From Chenopodium formosanum (Eukaryota; Streptophyta; Magnoliopsida; Caryophyllales; Amaranthaceae): a DNA stretch of 64,000 bases. The notes beneath the pieces were generated by a model. That model saw nothing but the letters and a program-made list of their open reading frames with translations. It was not told where the DNA came from and searched no databases. The stretch spans positions 81,886,501 to 81,950,500 of the forward strand of contig CM044877.1 of assembly GCA_024500155.1 (NCBI GenBank), written 5' to 3'. Both the position numbers and the translations under genes were made by a program. Numbering within the stretch: the first letter of the stretch is position 1; each line of letters begins with the position of its first letter. Positions 46,804-57,826 of this stretch are shown in pieces.

Positions 46804-49758
46804 ATGGATCATCGTGGAGGCTTCCATGGTTACCGCAAACAACAACAGCTTCACCATCTCCCTAAAACCACCTCTTCTGGTAACCTTTTCTTTTCTTTAC
46901 TTCTTCATTCTTTTATTAATTTATCTTCTTCTTTTGTTTCATCAATTTATATATTAATTGTTGTATAATTAGCGTTTCAGACAATCAACTTAACTTTGCA
47001 TGCACAATCTAATTTTTACTACTGCTCCACTAAAGTTTTAATTTCATTCTTTTATATATTACAGTATTATTCATTATTGCATTTATAAATTGATAATTAC
47101 CAACCATTTTATATATTTGCATTGCATGTATCACCCATTTTGCCTACTCCTTTTGTTAACTAGGTCAACAATCTCGAACTCAAGGTTTTTTACAAAAATA
47201 AAACAAAAGAGTAAATGAGCCAAAGTTCATCAACACCTTCAAGTCGACTTAAATTAATTGATAGTTATGTTCATAGACAACGTGTTAATGTACTATTTGT
47301 TTACGTTTATACATACTAGTTGAAATTTGAAATTATATATATCTCAACAATTCAGAATTATTTATGTTAGTATTATTCCTTTTATAGCTTTGGTAAAATA
47401 AAAAGCTTTTGCAAAAGTAAAGACTTTTAAGTTTCAAAAATATTACTCCGTAAATAACAATTTAAAACAATTTTGGAAATGACCCATTAGTGTCTTGCTT
47501 CTAGATTCACTTCAAGTTTAGTTTGAACACAGTACACTAGTATTACAAACAAGACATCAAGACCTATACTTGGCTGATTAGTATACTCAATTACTCATGT
47601 CAAACAACCCTAATAATGTTTTGAAATTTTTTAAGTTAATTGAACTCATTCGGTTTAAAACATATAATTTTATGAGTATTTAATTTGTGTATGATTTGTT
47701 CTTAAATATGTCTAACAAGAGATTACTATGTATGGATTGTCTGGTTTGTGCGTGATTTAATTTTGTCCACAATAACCCCTTTTTTTTTCTTTCTTTCTAA
47801 ACTTATCTAAACCTATTTTATCTAAATTTATTTGAATTCATTTGATTAAATTATAAACTAAACCAAACAAGAAAAACGATATTTTAAAATCATATGGAAA
47901 CGAAGGGAGTAAGAAATCTGATCCGTAAACCCTGAATACAAAGAAGTAAGTTTAATTAGGTAGACAAGTTAAGCAAATAATAGTTCCGTAAAAGTGGAGG
48001 TTGTCGCGGCAGCACGACGACAAGTGACAAGAAAAGAGGCAAATAAAGGCAAGGAAACATATATAATATATTGGAAATGAATCATGTGTTGGTCATACAT
48101 ACAATAGGGCGGGCCAATAAAATTGCATGCAACATGTTCATGTATGTACAATACTAATTAAGTACATGTTACAAAGTATAGAGCCAATGGAGATGATGAA
48201 ATGTTATTCAACAATCATCATTTCATTTATCCCAAGTGTCTTTCATGCACTGTTTTCTTTCTCTTACCATTTATACTCACACGTGTCCGTCATGCAAATT
48301 GCAAATTTAACCTCCTCGATCGCTCTAAATTAAAGTAACAAACTACTATACGAGTAGTTGTTTTATATGGATGAAAAGTGAATACCCCCAAAATAGCAAG
48401 GAGCTTTGGCATGTCCTTAAAATATACAGTATAATAGATGTGTCATGAACTAATGACATTGTGTTTTCTTTGTTACCTCATTAAATGACACAATGCAAGT
48501 GAGAATTGAAAGGATTCTTGGATTTGTGTTGATTTGTCTGTTTTACCCTTGCATGCATGGACATGATATGGTTGATAATCATCTTCCCACTGCGTTAGGC
48601 ATGTGTCTTTAAATAAAGACCCCTTCATCATCTCTATAACTTGTTTGATTTCTCCAATTGCGACTACTTTTAAAAGACATTAAGTTAGACTTTAGAGTGA
48701 TTGGCCTGGTTGTGTATAGTATGTGGTCATCTGGTAGGTCTTGTTGATTCACTCGAGATACTTGTATAAAACTATAAACTAAAACTAGATTCAATTCCAA
48801 CTAATCTATAAAAGTGGATGCCTCATTCCCAAAACTACCATTTGATATGATGATACTCAGCCCTACATTCCCATAGGCCGTGTACATTTTCTTTTCTTTT
48901 CTTTTTTTGATGATGGATCAATGTGTATAGAAATAATCAAACACTCAACGGAGGCAGTACCAGGGGAGATGAATCACATACGCGCAACTATCAACGGAAA
49001 ACTGTTGTCCCATGACATGACCAATCACCTTAATAACTTGAATGGAAATAGTAGTAACCACTCTTTATCATCAACTGATCAAGATAACAATGAGTGCACA
49101 GTGCGAGAACAGGATCGCTTTATGCCCATTGCTAATGTGATTCGCATCATGCGCAAGATTCTTCCACCGCATGCCAAAATTTCTGATGATGCCAAGGAAA
49201 CCATTCAGGTCATCATTTTTTAACATCCCATCTTTCAATATCAATAATAATAATAATAATAATATACTGTATAAGTTTTCTCATATCAAATATATACTGC
49301 AGGAGTGTGTGTCCGAGTACATTAGCTTCATAACAGGAGAAGCAAACGAGAGGTGCCAAAGGGAGCAGCGTAAGACAATCACAGCAGAAGATGTACTGTG
49401 GGCCATGAGCAAGCTTGGTTTCGACGACTACATCGAGCCACTCACCCTTTACCTGCATCGTTACAGGGAGCTGGAGGGGGAACGTGGCTCTATCCGCACT
49501 TGTGAGCCCCTCCTCAAGCTCAGTAGAGCAGCCATGGATCAGTACGCCGCTTTTGGCCCTGTTTTTCACATTGCTCCTCCACCTTCACACCATCATCATG
49601 CCTATTTTGGGGACTCCTCCTCTGTCAATGGTTACTTAAAAGATGCTTCCGTTGCTGCTACTGCTTCTGACGCGGTTGGTGCTCCCGCTGTTGCTGCTGC
49701 TGGTGGTCCTGCTAATTCTGTTACCAGTTTTGAGCCTTATAGTCACCACCACAAATAA
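46804..49758 (+). CDS. NF-YB6: LEC1-LIKE (NF-YB6) CCAAT-binding factor subunit
   Basis: Three exons, 46804-46879, 48931-49208 and 49303-49758, give 269 residues. Exon 1 encodes MDHRGGFHGYRK, which matches the remembered start of Arabidopsis L1L, and joins in phase across a 2.05-kb intron. An ATG at 48921 is therefore likely intronic. The NF-YB histone fold spans about residues 84-180 (REQDRFMPIANVIRIMRKIL, then ECVSEYISFITGEANERC, ITAEDVLWAMSKLGFDDYI). The LEC1-class aspartate is present in KISDDAKE (Asp111), where ordinary NF-YB proteins have Lys. The C-terminus is Ala/His-rich. It pairs with NF-YC and NF-YA or bZIP partners to drive embryo maturation and seed storage genes. Confidence 0.93.
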
Positions 49759-50836
49759 TATGTTGTACTCACTTAGCTTGCAATGCTAACAGTTAACTAT
49801 GTGACTTTCTTAATTAGGCATGTTTTGTCTCCCTTTAACTTACTATTTCATCTCCCTCTCATTTGCTAAAACTAACTTCGTACTTGTTAGATGTCGAGTG
49901 ACTACTTTTACAACGATAGTTTTGCTTTTTTCTAATATGTACACACAAATATGAAGACCTAACATAAAGCTAAGGGAAAATTAAACATACCTCATATCAA
50001 CAGGTTTTATAATTTCAAATTTTAAGTTTAACATTTGCCAACCTAAATATTTGATCATTGATAATGCAGTATTCTTGATAACTTTGTACACAGTATACAA
50101 TAACAGCAATTATAAAATTTAAAAAATTTTAAGGAAAAGTAGAATTAGCCAAAAATCTTCTTAGTCATTTTCTCAATTTGTTTCAAGTTACATAGATTAC
50201 TAATAAATTTACAATTTTTTCACGAGTTATCACTAAAATGCACCATATATCCTTAATAACAACTAGATAAGTGAAATTTGGTCTGGTTAATTATACCATG
50301 AAACCACTCCAGATCCCTTCCTCTACTATCAAAATCATCCCCAGTCTTCCCCAACCCCTAAAACTATCCCAAATATCCAGACTCATATTCATATGATTGG
50401 TTTTGGGGGTTGGGAGAGAATCTAGGGTGGTTTTATGGGTGGGACTAGGGAATGGAAATTAAAGATAGTTTGGTTTCAAGGGTGGGGGAAGGAGTCTGGG
50501 ATAGTTTCATGGCATAATTAACTCTAAAGACTGAGAGATCTAACATTTGTTGCTCATTAAGGATATATAACGAAAACACCAATAAATTTACATGTTATGA
50601 ATTGCATATAGTTAGTTTTCGTTCATATATTACATGTTGAAAAGTCCAATACAAAAGCATGAAAGCAGTTCCAACAAATTTCATATACATTCAGTAGATT
50701 AGAACTGATTATAATCTCCCATCCGTCAGTCCCTCCTCCAGGCATTTTGATAACCACATCCCTTTAAACACGAAACAAATCTCACTTTTTCCTTCATAGC
50801 CCATTAGCCCCCCAACTCCGCCCCCCACACACACAA

Positions 50837-50895
<59 letters not shown>

Positions 50896-51317
50896 CTGAG
50901 CATGCATACTACCCCTATCAAGCACAAACCTTGAATGACATTAAATTCTTACATTAGGAATCTCAATCAATTGTCTAAATACGAAGTACACAACATTCTC
51001 TACAAGAACAAGCAAAACAATATATGCACTGGAACGTAATAGCTTAATAAGATATCAATTATAAGATATGGTCAAGAACAAATGTCTGAATAGTTGAGAC
51101 AAAAGAACTATAATTACGGCACGCACATGAAAACACATGAAACAAAATACCAAAAAACATCTAACTGCACGCTGAGCAGCAGCAATGGCACTGAGGGAGT
51201 TCTATCAATGGTAGAACAGCCCCACCCCATTTGCCATGGGACGTAGTCCACTCATCAACACACAAATCTCCCCAATCGCATAACATCATTTATACCCCAA
51301 CTAACATGCCATCACAT
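49759..51317. other. Convergent spacer between LEC1-LIKE and AKR2
   Basis: Holds the facing 3' UTRs. About 50290-50520 contains inverted similarity (CCATGAAACCACTCCAGA versus GATAGTTTCATGG), a possible small foldback element. A CA microsatellite joined to a long A tract lies at 50823-50893. No gene was found. Confidence 0.4.
50823..50893. repeat. CA microsatellite and poly-A tract
   Basis: About 20 CA units at 50825-50863 run directly into about 30 adenines. Such junctions are prone to slippage and would be polymorphic. Confidence 0.9.
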
Positions 51318-54300
51318 TCACAGGAATGCATCTTTCTCCAGCAATTTGAGAACCTCATGTTGATTGTTCAATTTGGCAACATCTATGGGGGTCTTCCCAT
51401 CAAGATTCTGAAGAGTACTGCACAAAAGTAATTGTAGTCTTAAAAGCTGCACAAACAGATAGCCTCAAGATAGAATAATCAGACAGAAGACAAGTTTGGG
51501 CTTACACAGCAGCACCATTCTCCAGGAGAAGTGCTACACACTCTTTTCTACCGTAACCAGCTGCATAGTGAAGGGCAGTATTTTTGTTCTTATCCAACGC
51601 GTCCACTTTAGCTCCTGCCTCGAGAAGAACTTGTGCACACTTAACCTGAAACAGAAGAAACCTGTCAGACCAATGCCAAGGCAAGCCAGACGGCTTTAAA
51701 TTGCACATCAGAAAGACCCCAGCAAAGTGTTCTAAGTTTTCCAACTCAGTACAGAGATAGAAGCAGCAAACTAGTAACAGTCACTTCACCTTATTAGTAT
51801 TTAGAACCACAAATTGATTTAAGACAAATTTGCTTGCAGAATTACCATACCTCACCATATCCACAAGCAAAATGCAATGCTGTCCTGCCTTCAGAATCCT
51901 CTTCATCTTTGTCAGCACCAGCAGCTAAAGCTTTTTTCAACCCCTGAAAACATATGGTATAAAATTCCAGCGTTCAATCTTCTAAGAGGCATTTGAGGAA
52001 TTAGACAGATACAGAAAAAAAATACTCTTAGTTACTGCACTGCATCTCTATGCTAACAACTACATGCCATGGCTCATCATATAAAGCTACGGGTTTATCT
52101 ATTCTTCATAAGCTTAGAGCCTTGGATGTAATCAAAGCATATTCATGCTTTATATATTTCAATCACACCCCCAATCTTAATAGAATTATAAATTTAAAAG
52201 GTTAATTTCCTCCGATAAAGAACCTACAATAAGACTCTCATCTTTTATGCAAGAGGTGGTGGCAATGTTACTTGGACTCTTCTCTGTACCTTAAGTACCT
52301 ACGTCAACACTGTATTTGGACCTTAAAAAACAAAATCCAAGTCAACACTGTATTTGGAGTTCTGGACCTTAAAATATTAAAATCCAAGTCAACACTTCAA
52401 CATATATACCCATGTCCAATACATATGTAATAACATAGAATGGTGGTTATTTTTACCTCCACATCGCCAATACTAGCAGTTTGATGAACAACAGACTCAT
52501 CTTCTTCATTACCACCTTCCTCTGACTCGTCAGGCACAGCACGCTCAGAGGATGTAGCTGCTTCTCCTGTGACTGCTAGACCCATAGCTTCGCCCAACTT
52601 TTGAAGAACGTCTTTATCATTCCAATACCTGTAATGACCAAAGTATATTAATAAGATAAATGAACCAAAGATGGTCAGCGTGAAGATAGCAAATGTAGGT
52701 GGTTGAAGAGCCATAATGATGAAACAAAATTTTAAACCCAACCTCATCATGGCAGCAGGTCCACCAGTCTCTATCTCTTCCAATATGGGTTTCAGAGAAG
52801 GATCTTCTTTAATACGTGCCATTCGTTCTTCTAGCTGGTCTTTTTGGGCTGGATTGGACAAATTCTCAAGCATGCCAGACATTGATGGATCCTAATCGAT
52901 CATCACAACCAGGATGATTTCAGGATTTTGAATACGTTGAAAATAACTACTTCCAATAGACAAAGAAAACAAACCTGCATCAAAGCGCTACCAAGACGTT
53001 CAGCCATGGCCATAAACTGAGGATTCTCCATCACCTGCTGCATAGTGGAATAATACTGCTGGGGGTCAAATTGTGGTTCCTCAACTGCAGGACCACCCTG
53101 AAAGGTTTGCTGCAATTGCTCAGCCATCTGATTGAAAGCAGGATCTTTCGCTATCTGCTCCGCCAGCTCCTTGATGCTTGGATCCTGCATTCAAGAGATA
53201 GTGTACTAAGAACAGCAACTTGATTTTAAAACTACCTCTTTTATAATCAGGGGAGGATAATGGCCCATACATCAATACCAAAAGCTACAATTGTTGAGGT
53301 AAAAAAGATATCTTGATTTAGAAAACAGACGTGCATCACATTCAATGAGTTATAGTTATTCATTGAACATGACAAAGGATTGTGAAAAAGATAGGATGAT
53401 GTACATTGAGCAAGCCTGACATAGCTGAAAAATCAAAAGGATTTGGGGGCATTCCAGGTCCTGGAGCAGGAGAAGATGTTGTCTGTCCTGATTGAGACTG
53501 CTCAGAAGATGCTTCTGGGTTGGACTTCTGGGGTTCTTGAGCACCTGTGTGCCAGAAAAGAATCACATATAAGCATAATGCCATAATATAAGTGCTATAT
53601 AGATAAAAGGGCATCATAGTAACAATATTGTATATCAAGCATGTGAAGCACTCATAAGGTTTCAAAATTCCGTACACATCCTTTCCCACTTGTTTATGTT
53701 CATAATCTTGCTCTTTTTCGTATCATTCAGAGACAATATAACAAAAACAATTCCTAATCTCCATAATTGATTACAAGTATCCAGACGGGTACATGGTAAA
53801 GTGGATCTGGTTAAGAAATGTAAACTTTATTCTAGCCAGCTGCCCATCATAACTAACGCTATGTTTGGATAGAGAGAAATGGAGGGATGCATCCTCCCTT
53901 GTTTGGATATCTAATGTAAGGAGGGAAGGGGAGGGAATTAGAGGGATCCATTTTCCTTCCACTTTTAATAAACCGAATCCCTCCGTTGTTGGAGAGATTT
54001 GAAAGGAAAATGGAAGGTCTCCTTCTCCCTCCCTCACCTCCCTTTCCCTTCCCTCTTTTTCCTTCTCCTCCCTTTCCCTTCACTATTGTTATCCAAACAT
54101 AGTGTAAGTGAAGATTTTCTTTCCTTGACAACTCTCTATGTCTACATCATAATTGATAAATATTCCACTGAAGCAATGGCTGTACGAAAGATGACATCTT
54201 TTGAATCTCATGAAGTCACACAGTGCCTCCTTTGGTTTGCTTGTCTTATCATGTATAATATAACTTCCTAAAACTATTTCTACAATTCAGCGATTAACCT

Positions 54301-54869
54301 CATGTATACAAAAATTACAATCAGTGAATTACAAAAGGCATTTACAGTGTATTTGGATAAAAAAGGGGAAGGAACAGAAGAGGAGGGAAGAATAATGAGT
54401 TTTCCTTCCAAATCTCTCTATTGTTGGAATAATCAATTTCTTATAATTTAATCCCTCCCTTTCTTTCCCATCCAATTCCATTCCTTCCTCATTTGCTATC
54501 CAAATGAAAGATACTCCATTTATAGTTTAAAAATTAAAGAAATAGCCTTTGGCATGCAAATAAGTTAGACCTTGAACAAGGAAAAAAATTATGTTGAAAA
54601 CTTCTTTGACTTGTGAAGTTAAACTTGACACAAGACACATTGAGTTAGCACATATCCCAAGCCCACAAAAGATGTGAAAACTAGGGTGATAATGGGATGT
54701 TAGGTAATGAATACATGCAGACTCCAAACAGACAATCCAACAGTTGCAGAGTGCAAATGAAGTGAACAATCGAACATCGAATCCAAAACAAACAAAAAAG
54801 AAAGGATAATATAAGAATCCAACAACTGCGCTCACCTGCGGGCACATCATTCCCTGAGTTGGAAGCCAT
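51318..54869 (-). CDS. AKR2: Ankyrin repeat protein AKR2 (chloroplast outer-envelope targeting factor)
   Basis: Eight minus-strand exons join in phase: 54869-54836, 53544-53405, 53184-52975, 52891-52743, 52628-52457, 51943-51851, 51645-51506 and 51417-51318. The product is 345 residues, close to Arabidopsis AKR2A. An N-terminal PEST-like region (SSEQSQSGQTTSSPAPGPGM) precedes Sti1-like helical segments (DPSIKELAEQIAKDPAFNQM; DPSMSGMLENLSNP) and an acidic linker. Ankyrin repeats fill the C-terminus (GRTALHFACGYGE, KNTALHYAAGYGRKECVALL, GKTPIDVAKLNNQHEVLKLL). AKR2 binds nascent signal- and tail-anchored proteins at ribosomes and delivers them to the chloroplast outer membrane. Intron 1 (53545-54835) contains two MITEs. 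AKR2A and AKR2B cannot be separated. Confidence 0.95.
53857..54104. mobile_element. Tourist-like MITE in AKR2 intron 1
   Basis: TAA flanks both sides (53854-53856 and 54105-54107). Ends CGCTATGTTTGGATA and, inverted, CACTATGTTTGGATAA form the terminal repeats. The interior has mirrored GGAGGGA and TCCCTCC purine/pyrimidine blocks. Length is 248 bp. Confidence 0.8.
54347..54510. mobile_element. Second Tourist-like MITE relic in AKR2 intron 1
   Basis: GTATTTGGATAAAAAAGGGG at the left and, inverted, CATTTGGATAGCAAATGAGG at the right form imperfect inverted ends. The purine-rich interior resembles the neighbouring MITE at 53857-54104. The target duplication was not settled. Confidence 0.5.
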
Positions 54870-54879
54870 AGATCAACAC

Positions 54880-55255
54880 CTAAAAGCAAAGCAAGCAGAA
54901 CATTAAAACATGAAAAACAGGTCTATCACTGAGACAAGACGTGCCCTGGTATATAAAAAAAAATAAAAAACAATGAAATTTGACAATCAACAGCCTGCAA
55001 CACATTGGCAATCAAATTTGACTCAACTGTCAAATTAAGTTCCAAAAATCACACAAAAATCTAGTCGATGAAGACAAGCAACGCAAACTTCTAGCAACAA
55101 ATCGATCGTTGTAATTCAAAACAAAACTTGAGAAATTATAACCAAAAGTTGAATATCCCACCTTAGAAGAACCCTAAATCGGCTATACTGAAAATCAAGT
55201 CTAGATTGTAAAACTGAAATTCGATTAATTAGAAAATAAAAAGAAAACATCTTAC
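54880..55255 (-). other. Predicted 5' UTR intron of AKR2
   Basis: In gene sense a donor CTGAG/GTAAGATG sits at 55256/55255 and an acceptor TTGCTTTTAG ends at 54880, ten bases before the AKR2 start codon. The leader exon would lie at about 55256-55340 and is GA-rich on the gene strand. Inferred from splice signals. Confidence 0.6.
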
Positions 55256-55470
55256 CTCAGAAACTGCTTCGACGGAGGAGAGAGAACAGAGAAGGCGGTT
55301 CAATGGAGAATTGAGAGTAAGCGCTTTAATGGAGGAGAGGAAAGAGGGATATAAGTGATAGGCTCCAAAGGAGATCTAAACTGATAACGTATGAGCAAGT
55401 TTAAGCATTTACGGAGTATTGTCAACCGTCAGATCTCTGTATTATCAACGCTCTTAATTCATTTCATATA

Positions 55471-55810
55471 AGCCTTGTTTGGCAAGTGGTTGTTGGCGGT
55501 TGGTTGGTTCACTTGGCTTGTTTGACCAGCAGGTATGTTTGGTTGTTTATAATGGCTTATGAAATTGACCGTTAAAGCTGGCTATTTATAAAAGTGTTTG
55601 GTAAATAATTGTTGATAGTTGGCTATTTATTAGATAATTTGTGGGCCAACAAACCAAAAGCCAACAAAAAAGCTACTCAAAGCAGCTTTTTCATTTGGCT
55701 TAAAAGCCAGCTTTTTCACTTGCTAAAAAGCCAATTACCAAACACATTTTTTGGTTGTTTGACCTTATAAGCCAAAAGCTAACCAAAAAGTCATTTACCA
55801 AACATGGCCA
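55471..55810. mobile_element. MITE with GTTTGG ends
   Basis: Left end AGCCTTGTTTGGCAAGTGG and inverted right end GGCCATGTTTGGTAAATGAC are similar. The inside is a series of GCCAACAAAAAGC/AAAAGCCAAC words and their complements, giving extensive self-pairing. The target duplication is unclear (TA or TAA), so the class stays open between Tourist-like and hAT-like. Confidence 0.6.
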
Positions 55811-56148
55811 TAACTTTTGTAATTCCTTACTTTCTTTTTTTTTTTTTTTTTTTTTCTGTGAAGGCACTTTCTTACAATTTTTAATCAATGTGATTTATGA
55901 GAATTGAGAATACACATATTAAACAAAATTAAGACTGTGATTAATATTTTTTTTAGGAAACCATATAGAATTTTATTTATGTTAAGTAATGTCCATTTTT
56001 GCCAAAGTAGGTGATACTTTGGAGCAATGGTATGGTTTCAAAAAAAAAAAAGGTGATACTTTGGGGAAACGACTCCACACGTACGTATATATTCCATATG
56101 ATCATTTATGTCCCACCTAGCAATTACATGTGACACGGTATTACACAA
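55811..56148. other. AT-rich spacer
   Basis: Contains a T tract near 55832-55855 and an A tract at 56040-56051. A short repeated phrase, GGTGATACTTTGG, occurs at about 56010 and 56052. No gene seen. Confidence 0.4.
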
Positions 56149-56149
56149 A

Positions 56150-57400
56150 TGCTAAACATGAGAGAACTAACAAAAATCAAACCAAGCTCTATCGATACAA
56201 TATCAGCAAAAATCATAAAAATTAGAGAGAGTCTTATACCCTTCGAATTCACCTACTTGATGATATTCACAGCATCCGATTCCACCCAAACATTCTTGTA
56301 CCCCATGGGAATTGCAAGACTTAAAGCATACCTCATTGCCATTGCTTTAACAATTTCCGGGCTTGAACAATGCACCTTCTTAATTAGTAGCTACCAGAAG
56401 AATTTTACCTTCATGATTGTGCACTACCACTCCCAGGCCAGCCTTGCCATTTGCGGGAATATGTGCATAAGTGTTTATTTTGAGACAACCATCGTTGGGG
56501 GCTGCCCGAACGAGATTCTATTGACCATCATTGTCTATGTGCTGTGAAAAGACCTTGTGAGCATAGTCGTTATAATCTTCTGCAAGCTTACAAAACCAAA
56601 CAGCTAACATCACAAAAATTGGTCTTTCGTTGTCAAAAACTAGCAAGTTCCTACACCTCCAAGCTGCCCACATAATGGCTGCCATTGAAAACACGATTTC
56701 AGCATTAAACTTGTGTATCATACATTCCCACCCATAGCACCACAAACGAGTCCGAGGGAGCATCAACAAGCTGATTTATTTTCAGCTTACTATGCTCTCA
56801 AATGGCATGTGCCGCCTCACACTCAAGTAACGATTGTATGATGGTCTCCTCCTCCACCCCACATATTTAACAATGACTCTCACTCACAATGTGTCTCTAA
56901 GCAAGCCTTGCTTTCACAACCAAATTATCCTTTACAACTTCAACGGTCCCTTCATTCGTCACACTAATTTCCACACACTCTCATCCACCCCACCATTTGA
57001 AACATTATTATGCCCCAATTTTGCCGACCAATAACCGGATCTCACCGTGTATATACCATCTTTTGTCCATCCCTGATAGAGTAAATCCAGCAGATTCTTA
57101 GTGGAAGAGGTATAACAAGAATTTGAGCACAAAGATTCTCCCCCACCGCATTTCGAACCTTCGTATTATCCCATCCCCACACGCCTTACTAAACCATTCT
57201 CACACAGCAAGTTATGAACCATTGTATTCACATCACCTCCATTCGACATAGGAATTAAGGTCAGTTTCCCATCTACAAGTAGCCATGATTCCGACCAAAT
57301 GTTAACACTTCCCACATTCCCTACATGACATACTAAACTACCACGCAACAACCCTTTCGCCCCCACATGCTTCTCCGAGTATAACATGGGTCAAAACCAC
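56150..57400 (-). pseudogene. Decayed LINE ORF2 fragment
   Basis: Minus-strand frames are broken pieces of the zinc-knuckle and RNase H end of a plant LINE ORF2. The part at 57166-57387 reads GNVGSVNIWSESWLLVDGKL, matching the G-N-G-x-x-I-W-x-D-x-W-L phrase of these proteins (compare WRIGNGTMVNIWRDPW in the LINE at 24487-27349). The part at 56518-56769 has WECMIHKFNAEIVFSMAAIM and WAAWRCRNLLVFDNE, the usual run before RNase H. Multiple stops and frame changes show it is old. Reading direction is right to left. Confidence 0.65.
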
Positions 57401-57489
57401 ACATCGCCTTAAGAATGTCTACTAGTTTAGGGCCTATGCAAATGCACATATTCATAATGATAATGGTTAGATTGATTAACAATGACTTA

Positions 57490-57730
57490 GAGTCTATTCT
57501 GATTTACTGAACTGAGCTTAACTGAACTGATTGGAGCTGAACTGAACTGCATATTTTATGAGAGAAGAAAATTAGGAACTGAACTTATTTGAGCTGAACC
57601 TGAATTGAACCGAACTAATTATTTTATGAGATAAGGAAATTAGGAACTGAATAGAACTGAACAAATTGGAGCTCAGCTGAACTGAAGTGAACTGAATATT
57701 TTATGAGAGAAGGAAATTAGGGACTAAACT
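57490..57730. repeat. Tandem array of GAACTGAACT-type units
   Basis: Three imperfect units of about 75 bp, each containing GAGCTGAACTGAACTG-like words followed by ATTTTATGAGAGAAGGAAAT and TTAGGAACTGAA. The same GAACTGAA core appears, inverted, in the Tourist-like MITEs at 23029 and 59791, so this is probably an expanded MITE interior. Confidence 0.65.
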
Positions 57731-57826
57731 AGTAGGAGTATAAATAAAAGTACGTACACTTTTCTTACGAGTTCCAAAAAAGCAATTAATTTAAGATTAA
57801 TGAGGTCAAATAAGTTAATAAACATG

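Noticed and set aside
48921..49223. ATG at 48921 as the LEC1-LIKE start
   Set aside because: A phase-compatible acceptor at 48930 and a family-like first exon at 46804 with a TATA box explain the gene better.
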